Below the pieces are notes generated by a model. That model did not search any database. It was not told the DNA's origin and saw only the letters and a program-made list of their open reading frames with translations. Positions 45,051 through 59,512 of a stretch of 62,000 nucleotides of DNA are shown here, piece after piece. The stretch lies in the NCBI RefSeq assembly GCF_932526225.1, contig NC_064042.1:1-62000 (forward strand). The letters are read 5' to 3'. The stretch is from Nematostella vectensis (Eukaryota > Cnidaria > Anthozoa > Actiniaria > Edwardsiidae). Position 1 is the stretch's first letter; the number at the start of each line of letters is the position of its first letter. A program made the translations under genes and the position numbers.

Positions 45051-48015
45051 CTCGCTGAGATAGAGGGTGAAAAAAATACAGGTCTATTTGGGCGTCTTGA
45101 GTCCCTTGGGGGCTCGCTATGTCGGCGCGTGGCATCGTAACGCATGGGCGCATTGTCTTTTATCGTGTACAGGACATCAAACAAGCGAAGAAAGAAAAAC
45201 GTTTTTTTAGGAACCGTTTTTTTAATATCATGCAAAAAACAAAAATAAATAGAAATAAAAAAAAGTGCGATTTGGCTATTCTATTTTTCTTTGTAGAGCT
45301 TATTAAGCTATTCACCGGCCTAAATATTCATTAAAAAAAATAAAAAATGCAATGAAAGACGTAAGGAGGAGAGGTTTGTAAAATCGCATAGAATATCGAC
45401 AAAATCAGCAATACTGTCTACGCTGACTAAGTATAGCTGTATTTCACTTTAACCCTTTCGCTCCTGGGAACTTTTGAGCAACATTGTAAGAAAAACAGAC
45501 TGAAAACAGAAACCTCCCCCCCTATTTCAAGTCCAACACTACCAGTTAAGCTAAGCTACCGTTGACTGAAAATTGTTTTCAGGCTTATTCTGGGTTCCTT
45601 GGACCTGGAAATGTTTTGTTTGGCTTCGGGGCAAAGAGACTTATAAAAAAACTGTTATGATTCTGTTGGAGGAGATTGCCCGCCTGTCTGTCAAGGTGTT
45701 TCCAAGACTCCCATGATGCAGTGCAGGCATGCAAACTAGGCTAACAATGGTGACTCGCTTCTAATGGAGGTTCTAGCATTGATTATTGTGACTGATTGCT
45801 GTAAAAATGGGACCTGACGGAGCGCAATAAAGGTATCTATTGGTGACTTGATCTGTGTTTGCTTGTCTCTATTTGTAGTTCGGAATTTTGTGTCTTTTTT
45901 GGTAAGAAATGTTTCTAAGTTTAAGCATTTTATTACGAATTGGTCAGCAATTAAGATTGATATTTTGACAAAAGAGTCAATTCTATTACATTGCTTAGAT
46001 GCGCTTTTGCAGGTCGTCTATGCCTTGGATGAATCTATGAGTATCCGGGTCTGGTGATGTTTAGTTTGCATTTTTGACGTTTTGGAGTTGGGCCTATATT
46101 TTACAGGCGTCTCAGGGCGTTATGGCAATGAAAGACTTAAAGGGACAGCGTCATGGTACTGCGCATGTCAGTGTTTATTGTAGGCTTTTAATCGCCTACA
46201 AATAGTTGAACTTTTTAAAAGCTGTCAATACCTTGTTAAAATAATATGCAATGTTTTATTGAAAGCAATATTTTATAGAAACTATGTTTATTGACAGTTT
46301 GTGGTCATTTTCTTTGAATTTAAGTCCCCCACATGTACCAAAAGCTCATAAGTCAGTATTAGAGTTTACTAAATTTCATTGTGTCAGGTTCAGAGAGCTA
46401 TTGAAAGCACTTACCATGGCACTGCCCCTTTAAATAGCTGTAAAAAAAAGAAGAGAAAATAGCTGGAGGGGGTCTCTGTTGGTTTTGTTTTAGTTTTAGT
46501 TTTCTTTTATTATTTTATTTTTTCTGGGGTGGGGGAGTTGGGGAAGGAGGAATTCAGCTTAAAATTGCCCGTGGTCAATTCAACCAACTAAGCAACTAGT
46601 ACAAAAGATGTTGGTTTTGCAGTCTTTTATTCAATACTTTCAAGGTTATCATGCAATTCTGTAGTTTGACTGGAAATATATACTTTTTTTCTATTCATTT
46701 ACAGTTCTATATGTACAGTGTGACCATAGTCATGATTACAATTATTTATAATAATTTTTACCCACTAACAGAAACCAACTTGACTGCAAAACACTCACTG
46801 TAAAGCATAAGATATTAGGCATTTCTTTCATGTGGCTGTGAGGTTGACCTGTCAACATCTACAGGGACCACACTCAACTCGGAATCATAGGGGTCCATAA
46901 AAGCAAGGTGTCGCAGAACCTTTTCCTGCCCTCCTTACCCTCCTTCATCAGGAACACCTGTGCAGCCGACACCCTTAGGTGGATGGGGTGCACAGGTGCT
47001 TTGGGTGTGGCCCTGAAGATGGCACAGTGACCACAAGATGTACCAGAATGAAATTGTATATACTGTAAAAACATGTGAGTAGAAAACAGTCAATAGCCAT
47101 GGAGTTTTTAGTGTGTTGTACATGTTATACATGTTTTAGGATTTACCTAATTACTTACAGTATTTTTTTAAATAGAATTTTTTACTTGTATAATTTAGAT
47201 GAGTAATACATACTTTTCATAGTATGTTGTAGAACTCGTCTCGTTCCTCCTAAATAACAATCAAAATTATGTTTGTTATTATCTTCGTGCAAAGGAATCT
47301 ACAGTAGTTTTTTTAATCAGATAATTGTTTTTCCTTCAACACTCCCCTGTTATTTCAACAGCTCTCCCTTGAATTTGCTTGTCTCAGAAATAGACCTTGT
47401 TTGATAAACAAAGACATGTTACCCACTTATTCAATAATAGGTAACAACTGCAATATTGTACTGTATGAAAAGAGTGTCCCTCCCCCTTCTAATGTTGACA
47501 TCAGTAAATCTAGCAAGCTCATTTTGCTAGATGTATGATGTATACCAGGCTTGTATCCTCCAGGTCCATTTCCATACTCCGATGGATGCCATTACGGAAT
47601 TGATCCGGAGATCCGGAGAAAAATTCACGAGGGGGAGGGCCAGTGGTCATTTTGTTTTGTTTTTTTTTTTTTCTTGTTTTTTTTTTCTTTTTATTTTTCC
47701 GAAAACTACGCAGGAGTGAGAGGGGTTAAGCTCTACGAAAAAAAAAAATTAATAGAAAAAAAAAGAAAAAAATGCCATTGGCATGGGATCGAACCCGACC
47801 TGAAAAACAACACGCAAACCATACATACGGATTACCCAATCTGTATGGCAGCACAAGGCTTTTACGGAAGGCTGTAAAGAACCCGAAGGCCCCAAGCACC
47901 GATATTTCCGGCGAATATGCTGTACAACACTCTTGCAAGGTATTCCGACCCGCGCATTAATGGGGAGGACAATCACCAGGATCCCAGGCCTGTAATAGGG
48001 TTACGCCACGCACAG
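45051..48015 (+). repeat. Array unit 13 (2,965 bp)
   Basis: About 45 bases are missing after GGGCCAGT at 47645, removing the segment before the T tract. It shares uncommon variants with the distant unit 3. Confidence 0.9.
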
Positions 48016-51000
48016 CTCGCTGAGATAGAGGGTGAAAAAAAATACAGGTCTATTTGGGCGTCTTGAGTCCCTTGGGGGCTCGCTATGTCGGCGCGTGGCA
48101 TCGTAACGCACGGGCGCATTGTCTTTTATCGTGTACAGGACATCAAACAAGCGAAGAAAGAAAAACGTTTTTTTTTTAGGAACCGTTTTTTTAATATCAT
48201 GCAAAAAGCAAAAATAAATAGAAATAAAGAAAGTGCGATTTGGCGATTTTATTTTTCTTTGTAGAGCTTATTAAGCTATTCACCGGCCTAAATATTCATT
48301 AAAAAAAATAAAAAATGCAATGAAAGACGTAAGGGGGAGAGGTTTGTAAAATCGCATAGAATATCGACAAAATCAGCAATACTGTCTACGCTGACTAAGT
48401 ATAGCTGTATTTCACTTTAACCCTTTCGCTCCTGGGAACTTTTGAGCAACATTGTAAGAAAAACAGACTGAAAACAGAAACCTTCCCCCCTATTTCAAGT
48501 CCAACACTACCAGTTAAGCTAAGCTAGCGTTGACTGAAAATTGTTTTCAGGCTTATTCTGGGTTCCTTGGACCTGGAAATGTTTTGTTTGGCTTCGGGGC
48601 AAAGAGACTTATAAAAAAACTGTTATGATTCTGTTGGAGGAGATTGCCCGCCTGTCTGTCTGTTTCCAAGACTCCCATGATGCAGTGCAGGCATGCAAAA
48701 TAGGCTAACAATGGTGACTCGCTTCTAATGGAGGTTCTAGCATTGATTATTGTGTCTGATTGCTGTAAAATGGGACCTGACGGAGCGCAATAAAGGTATC
48801 TATTGGTGACTTGATCTGTGTTTGCTCGTCTCTATTTGAAGTTCGGAATTTTGTGTCTTTTTTGGTAAGAAATGTTTCTAAGTTTAAGCATTTTATTACG
48901 AATTGGTCAGCAATTAAGGTTGATATTTTGACAAAAGAGTCAATTCGATTACATTGCTTGGATGCGCTTTTGCAGGTCGTCTATGCCTTGGATGAATCTA
49001 TGAGTATCCGGGTCTGGTGATGTTTAGTTTGCATTTTTGACGTTTTGGAGTTGGGCCTATATTTTACAGGCGTCTCAGGGCGTTATGGCAATGAAAAACT
49101 TAAAAGGACAGCGTCATGGTACTGCGCATGTCAGTGTTTATTGTAGGCTTTTAATCGCCTACAAATAGTTGAACTTTTTAAAAGCTGTCAATACCTTGCT
49201 AAAATAATATGCAATATTTTATTGAAAGCAATATTTTATAGAAACTATGTTTATTGACAGTTTGTGGTCATTTTCTTTGAATTTTAGTCCCCCACATGTA
49301 CCAAAAGCTCATAAGTCAGTATTAGAGTTTACTAAATTTCATTGTGTCAGGTTCAGAGAGCTATTGAAAGCACTTACCATGGCACTACCCCTTTAAATAG
49401 CTGTAAAAAAAAAATAAGAGAAAATAGCTGGAGGGGGTCTCTGTTGGTTTTGTTTTAGTTTTAGTTTTCTTTTATTATTTTTTTTCTGGGGTGGGGGAGT
49501 GGGGGAAGGAGGAATTCAGCTTAAAATTGCCTGTGGTCAATTCAACCAACTAAGCAACTAGTACAAAAGATGTTGGTTTTGCAGTCTTTTATTCAATACT
49601 TTCAAGGTTATCATGCAATTCTGTAGTTTGACTGGAAATATATACTTTTTTTCTATTCATTTACAGTTCTATATGTACAGTGTGACCATAGTCATGATTA
49701 CAATTATTTATAATAATTTTTACCCACTAACAGAAACCAACTTGACTGCAAAACACTCACTGTAAAGCATAAGATATTAGGCATTTCTTTCATGTGGCTG
49801 TGAGGTTGACCTGTCAACATCTACAGGGGCCACACTCAACTCGGAATCATAGGGGTCCATAAAAGCAAGGTGTCGCAGAACCTTTTCCTGCCCTCCTTAC
49901 CCTCCTTCATCAGGAACACCTGTGCAGCCGACACCCTTAGGTGGATGGGGTGCACAGGTGCTTTGGGTGTGGCCCTGAAGATGGCACAGTGACCACAAGA
50001 TGTACCAGAATGAAATTGTATATACTGTAAAAACATGTGAGTAGAAAACAGTCAATAGCCATGGAGTTTTTAGTGTGTTGTACATGTTATACATGTTTTA
50101 GGATTTACTTACAGTATTTTTTTTAAATAGATTTTTTTACTTGTATAATTTAGATGAGTAATACATACTTTTCATAGTATGTTGTAGAACTCGTCTCGTT
50201 CCTCCGAAATAACAATCAAAATTATGTTTGTTATTATCTTCGTGCAAAGGAATCTACAGTAGTTTTTTAATCAGATAATTGTTTTTCCTTCAACATTCCC
50301 CTGTTATTTCAACAGCTCTCCCTTGAATTTGCTTGTCTTAGAAATAGACCTTGTTTGATAAACAAAGACATGTTACCCACTTATTCAATAATAGGTGACA
50401 ACTGCAATATTGTACTGTATGAAAAGAGTGTCCCTCCCACTTCTAATATTGACATCAGTAAATCCATCAAGCTCATTTTGCTAGATGTATGATGTATACC
50501 AGGCTTGTATCCTCCAGGTCCATTTCCATACTCCGATGGATGCCATTACAGAATTGATCCGGAGATCCGGAGAAAACTTCACGAGGGGGAGGGCCAGTCA
50601 ACACTCCTCTCCCCAAAGTCAGACGGTTGTTTGGATGGTCTGTTTTTTTTGTTTTTTTTTTTGTTTTTTTTTCTTGTTTTTTTTTTCTTCTTATTTTTCC
50701 GAAAACTACGCAGGAGTGAGAGGGGTTAAGCTCTACGAACAAAAAAAAAATAATAGAAAAAAAAAAGAAAAAAATGCCATTGGCATTGGATCGAACCCGA
50801 CCTGAAAAACAAAACGGAAACCATACATACGGATTACCCAATCGGTATGGCAGCACAAGGCTTTTACGGAAGGCTGTAAAGAACCCAAAGGCCCCAAGCA
50901 CCGATATTTCCGGCGAATATGCTGTACAACACTCTTGCAAGGTATTCCGACCCGCGCATTAATGGGGAGGACAATAACCAGGATCCCAGGCCTGTAATAC

Positions 51001-51017
51001 GGTTACGCCACGCACAA
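48016..51017 (+). repeat. Array unit 14 (3,002 bp)
   Basis: A full unit with many private changes, for example a lost AAGG near 48660, TTTGAAG near 48836 and a lost CCTAATTA near 50107. It is the most diverged interior unit. Confidence 0.9.
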
Positions 51018-54000
51018 CTCGCTGAGATAGAGGGTGAAAAAAAATACAGGTCTATTTGGGCGTCTTGAGTCCCTTGGGGGCTCGCTATGTCGGCGCGTGG
51101 CATCGTAACGCACGGGCGCATTGTCCTTTATCGTGTACAGGACATCAAACAAGCGAAGAAAGAAAAACGTTTTTTTTAGGAACCGTTTTTTTAATATCAT
51201 GCAAAAAGCAAAAATAAATAGAAATAAAAAAAGTGCGATTTGGCGATTCTATTTTTCTTTGTAGAGCTTATTAAGCTATTCACCGGCCTAAATATTCATT
51301 AAAAAAAAATAAAAAATGCAATGAAAGACATAAGGGGGAGAGGTTTGTAAAATCGCATAGAATATCGACAAATTCAGCAATACTGTCTACGCTGACTAAG
51401 TATAGCTGTATTTCACTTTAACCCTTTCGCTCCTGGGAACTTTTGAGCAACATTGTAAGAAAAACAGACTGAAAACAGAAACCCCCCCCCCCCCCCCCCT
51501 ATTTCAAGTCCAACACTACCAGTTAAGCTAAGCTACCGTTGACTGAAAATTGTTTTCAGGCTTATTCTGGGTTCCTTGGACCTGGAAATGTTTTGTTTGG
51601 CTTCGGGGCAAAGAGACTTATAAAAAAAACTGTTATGATTCTGTTGGAGGAGATTGCCCGCCTGTCTGTCAAGGTGTTTCCAAGACTCCCATGATGCAGT
51701 GCAGGCATGCAAAATAGGCTAACAATGGTGACTCGCTTCTAATGGAGGTTCTAGCATTGATTATTGTGACTGATTGCTGTAAAATGGGACCTGACGGAGC
51801 GCAATAAAGGTATCTATTGGTGACTTGATCTGTGTTTGCTTGTCTCTATTTGTAGTTCGGAATTTTGTGTCTTTTTTGGTAAGAAATGTTTCTAAGTTTA
51901 AGCATTTTATTACGAATTGGTCAGCAATTAAGGTTGATATTTTGACAAAAGAGTCAATTCTATTACATTGCTTAGATGCGCTTTTGCAGGTCGTCTATGC
52001 CTTGGATGAATCTATGAGTATCCGGGTCTGGTGATGTTTAGTTTGCATTTTTGACGTTTTGGAGTTGGGCCTATATTTTACAGGCGTCTCAGGGCGTTAT
52101 GGCAATGAAAGACTTAAAGGGACAGCGTCATGGTACTGCGCATGTCAGTGTTTATTGTAGGCTTTTAATCGCCTACAAATAGTTGAACTTTTTAAAAGCT
52201 GTCAATACCTTGTTAAAATAATATGCAATATTTTATTGAAAGCAATATTTTATAGAAACTATGTTTATTGACAGTTTGTGGTCATTTTCTTTGAATTTAA
52301 GTCCCCCACATGTACCAAAAGCTCATAAGTCAGTATTAGAGTTTACTAAATTTCATTGTGTCAGGTTCAGAGAGCTATTGAAAGCACTTACCATGACACT
52401 GCCCCTTTAAATAGCTGTAAAAAAAATAAGAGAAAATAGCTGGAGGGGGTCTCTGTTGGTTTTGTTTTAGTTTTAGTTTTCTTTTATTATTATTTTTTTC
52501 TGGGGTGGGGGAGTGGGGGAAGGAGGAATTCAGCTTAAAATGGCCCGTGGTCAATTCAACCAACTAAGCAACTAGTACAAAAGATGTTGGTTTTGCAGTC
52601 TTTTATTCAATACTTTCAAGGTTATCATGCAATTCTGTAGTTTGACTGGAAATATATACTTTTTTTCTATTCATTTACAGTTCTATATGTACAGTGTGAC
52701 CATAGTCATGATTACAATTATTTATAATAATTTTTACCCACTAACAGAAACCAACTTGACTGCAAAACACTCACTGTAAAGCATAAGATATTAGGCATTT
52801 CTTTCATGTGGCTGTGAGGTTGACCTGTCAACATCTACAGGGGCCACACTCAACTCGGAATCATAGGGGTCCATAAAAGCAAGGTGTCGCAGAACCTTTT
52901 CCTGCCCTCCTTACCCTCCTTCATCAGGAACACCTGTGCAGCCGACACCCTTAGGTGGATGGGGTGCACAGGTGCTTTGGGTGTGGCCCTGAAGATGGCA
53001 CAGTGACCACAAGATGTACCAGAATGAAATTGTATATACTGTAAAAACATGTGAGTAGAAAACAGTCAATAGCCATGGAGTTTTTAGTGTGTTGTACATG
53101 TTATACATGTTTTAGGATTTACCTAATTACTTACAGTAATTTTTTTAAATATAATTTTTTACTTGTATAATTTAGATGAGTAATACATACTTTTCATAGT
53201 ATGTTCTAGAACTCGTCTCGTTCCTCCTAAATAACAATCAAAATTATGTTTGTTATTATCTTCGTGCAAAGGAAACTACAGTAGTTTTTTTATCAGATAA
53301 TTGTTTTTCCTTCAACATTCCCCTGTTATTTCAACAGCTCTCCCTTGAATTTGCTTGTCTCAGAAATAGACCTTGTTTGATAAACAAAGACATGTTACCC
53401 ACTTATTCAATAATAGGTGACAACTGCAATATTGTACTGTATGAAAAGAGTGTCCCTCCCCCTTCTAATGTTGACATCAGTAAATCTAGCAAGCTCATTT
53501 TGCTAGATGTATGATGTATACCAGGCTTGCATCCTCCAGGTCCATTTCCATACTCCGATGGATGCCATTACGGAATTGATCCGGAGATCCGGAGAAAAAT
53601 TCACGAGGGGGAGGGCAAGTCAACACTCCTCTCCCCAAAGTCAGACGGTTGTTTGGATGGTCTGTTTTTTTTTGTTTTGTTTTTTTTTTTTTCTTGTTTT
53701 TTTTTTCTTCTTATTTTTCCGAAAACTACGCAGGAGTGAGAGGGGTTAAGCTCTACGAAAAAAAAAAATTAATAGAAAAAAAAAGAAAAAAATGCCATTG
53801 GCATGGGATCGAACCCGACCTGAAAAACAAAACGGAAACCATACATACGGATTACCCAATCGGTATGGCAGCACAAGGCTTTTACGGAAGGCTGTAAAGA
53901 ACCCGAAGGCCCCAAGCACCGATATTTCCGGCGAATATGCTGTACAACACTCTTGCAAGGTATTCCGACCCGCGCATTAATGGGGAGGACAATAACCAGG

Positions 54001-54035
54001 ATCCCAGGCCTGTAATACGGTTACGCCACGCACAG
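51018..54035 (+). repeat. Array unit 15 (3,018 bp, longest)
   Basis: A full unit with a run of about 17 C starting near 51483, where other units have about 6-8. This explains most of its extra length. Confidence 0.9.
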
Positions 54036-56670
54036 CTCGCTGAGATAGAGGGTGAAAAAAATACAGGTCTATTTGGGCGTCTTGAGTCCCTTGGGGGCTC
54101 GCTATGTCGGCGCGTGGCATCGTAACGCCCGGGCGCAATGTCTTTTATCGTGTACAGGACATCAAACAAGCGAAGAAAGAAAAACGTTTTTTTTAGGAAC
54201 CGTTTTTTTAATATCATGCAAAAAGCAAAAATAAATAGAAATAAAAAAAGTGCGATTTGGCGATTCTATTTTTCTTTGTAGAGCTTATTAAGCTATTCAC
54301 CGGCCTAAATATTCATTAAAAAAAAATAAAAAATGCAATGAAAGACGTAAGGGGGAGAGGTTTGTAAAATCGCAAAGAATCTCGACAAAATCAGCAATAC
54401 TGTCTACGCTGACTAAGTATAGCTGTATTTCACTTTAACCCTTTCGCTCCTGGGAACTTTTGAGCAACATTGTAAGAAAAACAGACTGAAAACAGAAACC
54501 TCCCACCCTATTTCAAGTCCAACACTACCAGTTAAGCTAAGCTAGCGTTGACTGGAAATTGTTTTCAGGCTTATTCTGGGTTCCTTGGACCTGGAAATGT
54601 TTTGTTTAGCTTCGGGGCAAAGAGACTTATAAAAAAAACTGTTATGATTCTGTTGGAGGAGATTGCCCGCCTGTCTGTCAAGGTGTTTCCAAGACTCCCA
54701 TGATGCAGTGCAGGCATGCAAAATAGGCTAACAATGGTGACTCGCTTCTAATGGAGGTTCTAGCATTGATTATTGTGACTGATTGCTGTAAAATGGGACC
54801 TGACGGAGCGCAATAAAGGTATCTATTGGTGACTTGATCTGTGTTTGCTTGTCTCTATTTGTAGTTCGGAATTTTGTGTCTTTTTTGGTAAGAAATGTTT
54901 CTAAGTTTAAGCATTTTATTACGAATTGGCCAGCAATTAAGGTTGATATTTTGACAAAAGATTCAATTCTATTACATTGCTTAGATGCGCTTTTGCAGGT
55001 CGTCTATGCCTTGGATGAATCTATGAGTATCCGGGTCTGGTGATGTTTAGTTTGCATTTTTGACGTTTTGGAGTTGGGCCTATATTTTACAGGCGTCTCA
55101 GGGCGTTATGGCAATGAAAGACTTAAAGGGACAGCGTCATGGTACTGCGCATGTCAGTGTTTATTGTAGGCTTTTAATCGCCTACAAATAGTTGAACTTT
55201 TTAAAAGCTGTCAATACCTTGTTAAAATAATATGCAATATTTTATTGAAAGCAATATTTTATAGAAACTATGTTTATTGACAGTTTGTGGTCATTTTCTT
55301 TGAATTTAAGTCCCCCACATGTACCAAAAGCTCATAAGTCAGTATTTGAGTTTACTAAATTTCATTGTGTCAGGTTCAGAGAGCTATTGAAAGCACTTAC
55401 CATGGCACTGCCCCTTTAAATAGCTGTAAAAAAATAAGAGAAAATAGCTGGAGGGGGTCTCTGTTGGTTTTGTTTTAGTTTTAGTTTTCTTTTATTATTT
55501 TTTTTTTCTGGGGTGGGGGAGTGGGGGAAGGAGGAATTCAGCTTAAAATTGCCCGTGGTCAATTCAACCAACTAAGCAACTAGTACAAAAGATGTTGGTT
55601 TTGCAGTCTTTTATTCAATACTTTCAAGGTTATCATGCATTTCTGTAGTTTGACCGGAAATATATACTTTTTTTCTATTCATTTACAGTTCTATATGTAC
55701 AGTGTGACCATAGTCATGATTACAATTATTTATAATAATTTTTACCCACTAACAGAAACCAATTTGACTGCAAAACACTCACTGTAAAGCATAAGATATT
55801 AGGCATTTCTTTCATGTGGCTGTGAGGTTGACCTGTCAACATCTACAGGGGCCACACTCAACTCGGAATCATAGGGGTCCATAAAAGCAAGGTGTCGCAG
55901 AACCTTTTCCTGCCCTCCTTACCCTCCTTCATCAGGAACACCTGTGCAGCCGACTCCCTTAGGTGGATGGGGTGCACAGGTGCTTTGGGTGTGGCCCTGA
56001 AGATGGCACAGTGACCACAAGATGTACCAGAATGAAATTGTATATACTGTAAAAACATGTGAGTAGAAAACAGTCAATAGCCATGGAGTTTTTAGTGTGT
56101 TGTACATGTTATACATGTTTTAGGATTTACCTAATTACTTACAGTATTTTTTTAAATAGATTTTTTTACTTGTATAATTTAGATGAGTAATACATACTTT
56201 TCATAGTATGTTGTAGAACTCGTCTCGTTCCTCCTAAATAACAATCAAAATTATGTTTGTTATTATCTTCGTGCAAAGGAATCTTCAGTAGTTTTTTAAT
56301 CAGATAATTGTTTTTCCTTCAACATTCCCCTGTTATTTCAACAGCTCTCCCTTGAATTTGCTTGTCTCAGAAATAGACCTTGTTTGATAAACAAAGACAT
56401 GTTACCCACTTATTCAATAATAGGTGACAACTGCAATATTGTACTGTATGAAAAGAGTGTCCCTCCCCCTTCTAATGTTGACATCAGTAAATCTAGCAAG
56501 CTCATTTTGCTAGATGTATGATGTATACCAGGCTTGTATCCTCCAGGTCCATTTCCATACTCCGATGGATGCCATTACGGAATTGATCCGGAGATCCGGA
56601 GAAAAATTCACTAGGGGGAGGGCAAGTCAACACTCCTCTTCCCAAAGTCAGACGGTTGTTTGGATGGTCT

Positions 56671-56701
<31 letters not shown>

Positions 56702-57027
56702 CTTATATTTCCGAAAACTACGCAGGAGTGAGAGGGGTTAAGCTCTACGAAAAAAAAAAATTAATAGAAAAAAAAAGAAAAAAATGCCATTGGCATGGGA
56801 TCGAACCCGACCTGAAAAACAAAACGGAAACCATACATACGGATTACCCAATCGGTATGGCAGCACAAGGCTTTTACGGAAGGCTGTAAAGAACCCGAAG
56901 GCCCCAAGCACCGATATTTCCGGCGAATATGCTGTACAACACTCTTGCAAGGTATTCCGACCCGCGCATTAATGGGGAGGACAATAACCAGGATCCCAGG
57001 CCTGTAATACGGTTACGCCACGCACAG
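54036..57027 (+). repeat. Array unit 16 (2,992 bp)
   Basis: A full unit ending with an uninterrupted T tract of about 30 near 56671-56701. It shares ATTCACTAGG near 56607 with unit 17. Confidence 0.9.
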
Positions 57028-59512
57028 CTCGCTGAGATAGAGGGTGAAAAAAATACAGGTCTATTTGGGCGTCTTGAGTCCCTTGGGGGCTCGCTATGTC
57101 GGCGCGTGGCATCGTAACGCACGGGCGCATTGTCTTTTATCGTGTACAAGACATCAAACAAGCGAAGAAAGAAAAACGTTTTTTTTGGGAACCGTTTTTT
57201 TAATATCATGCAAAAAGCAAAAATAAATAGAAATAAATAAAGTGCGATTTGGCGATTCTATTTTTCTTTGTAGAGCTTATTAAGCTATTCACCGGCCTAA
57301 ATATTCATTAAAAAAAATAAAAAATGCAATGAAAGACGTAAGGGGGAGAGGTTTGTAAAATCGCATAGAATATCGACAAAATCAGCAATACTGTCTACGC
57401 TGACTAAGTATAGCTGTATTTCACTTTAACCCTTTCGCTCCTGGGAACTTTTGAGCAACATTGTATGAAAAACAGACTGAAACAGAAACCTCCCCCCCTA
57501 TTTCAAGTCCAACACTACCAGTTAAGCTAAGCTACCGTTGACTGAAAATTGTTTTCAGGCTTATTCTGGGTTCCTTGGACCTGGAAATGTTTTGTTTGGC
57601 TTCGGGGCAAAGAGACTTATAAAAAAAACTGTTATGATTCTGTTGGAGGAGATTGCCCGCCTGTCTGTCAAGGTGTTTCCAAGACTCCCATGATGCAGTG
57701 CAGGCATGCAAAATAGGCTAACAATGGTGACTCGCTTCTAATGGAGGTTCTAGCATTGATTATTGTGACTGATTTGCTGTAAAATGGGACCTGACGGAGC
57801 GCAATAAAGGTACCTATTGGTGACTTGATCTGTGTTTGCTTGTCTCTATTGTGTCAGGTTCAGAGAGCTATTGAAAGCACTTACCATGGCACTGCCCCTT
57901 TAAATAGCTGTAAAAAAAAAATAAGAGAAAATAGCTGGAGGGGGTCTCTGTTGCTTTTGTTTTAGTTTTAGTTTTCTTTTATTATTTTTTTTTTCTGGGG
58001 TGGGGGAGTGGGGGAAGGAGGAATTCAGCTTAAAATTGCCCGTGGTCAATTCAACCAACTAAGCAACTAGTACAAAAGATGTTGGTTTTGCAGTCTTTTA
58101 TTCAATACTTTCAAGGTTATCATGCAATTCTGTAGTTTGACTGGAAATATATACTTTTTTTCTATTCATTTGCAGTTCTATATGTACAGTGTGACCATAG
58201 TCATGATTACAATTATTTATAATAATTTTTACCCACTAACAGAAACCAACTTGACTGCAAAACACTCACTGTAAAGCATAAGATATTAGGCATTTCTTTC
58301 ATGTGGCTGTGAGGTTGACCTGTCAACATCTACAGGGGCCACACTCAACTCGGAATCATAGGGGTCCATAAAAGCAAGGTGTCGCAGAACCTTTTCCTGC
58401 CCTCCTTACCCTCCTTCATCAGGAACACCTGTGCAGCCGACACCCTTAGGTGGATGGGGTGCACAGGTGCTTTGGGTGTGGCCCTGAAGATGGCACAGTG
58501 ACCACAAGATGTACCAGAATGAAATTGTATATACTGTAAAAACATGTGAGTAGAAAGCAGTCAATAGCCATGGAGTTTTTAGTGTGTTGTACATGTTATA
58601 CATGTTTTAGGATTTACCTAATTACTTACAGTATTTTTTTAAATAGAATTTTTTACTTGTATAATTTAGATGAGTAATACATACTTTTCATAGTATGTTG
58701 TAGAACTCGTCTCGTTCCTCCTAAATAACAATCAAAATTATGTTTGTTAGTATCTTCGTGCAAAGGAATCTACAGTAGTTTTTTAATCAGATAATTGTTT
58801 TTCCTTCAACATTCCCCTGTTATTTCAACAGCTCTCCCTTGAATTTGCTTGTCTCAGAAATAGACCTTGTTTGATAAACAAAGACATGTTACCCACTTAT
58901 TCAATAATAGGTGACAACTGCAATATTGTACTGTATGAAAAGAGTGTCCCTCCCCCTTCTAATGTTGACATCAGTAAATCTAGCAAGCTCATTTTGCTAG
59001 ATGTATGATGTATACCAGGCTTGTATCCTCCAGGTCCATTTCCATACTCCGATGGATGCCATTACGGAATTGATCCGGAGATCCGGAGAAAAATTCACTA
59101 GGGGGAGGGCAAGTCAACACTCCTCTTCCCAAAGTCAGACGGTTGTTTGGATGGTCTGTTTTTTTTTTTTTTTTTTTTTTTTTTTTCTTATATTTCCGAA
59201 AACTACGCAGGAGTGAGAGGGGTTAAGCTCTACGAAAAAAAAAAATTAATAGAAAAAAAAAGAAAAAAATGCCATTGGCATGGGATCGAACCCGACCTGA
59301 AAAACAAAACGGAAACCATACATACGGATTACCCAATCGGTATGGCAGCACAAGGCTTTTACGGAAGGCTGTAAAGAACCCGAAGGCCCCAAGCACCGAT
59401 ATTTCCGGCGAATATGCTGTACAACACTCTTGCAAGGTATTCCGACCCGCGCATTAATGGGGAGGACAATAACCAGGATCCCAGGCCTGTAATACGGTTA
59501 CGCCACGCACAG
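57028..59512 (+). repeat. Array unit 17 (short form, 2,485 bp)
   Basis: A deletion of about 507 bases joins TCTCTATT to GTGTCAGG at 57850/57851, with ATT present at both old edges. The segment that carries the recurring 69-codon frame is gone. Confidence 0.9.
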
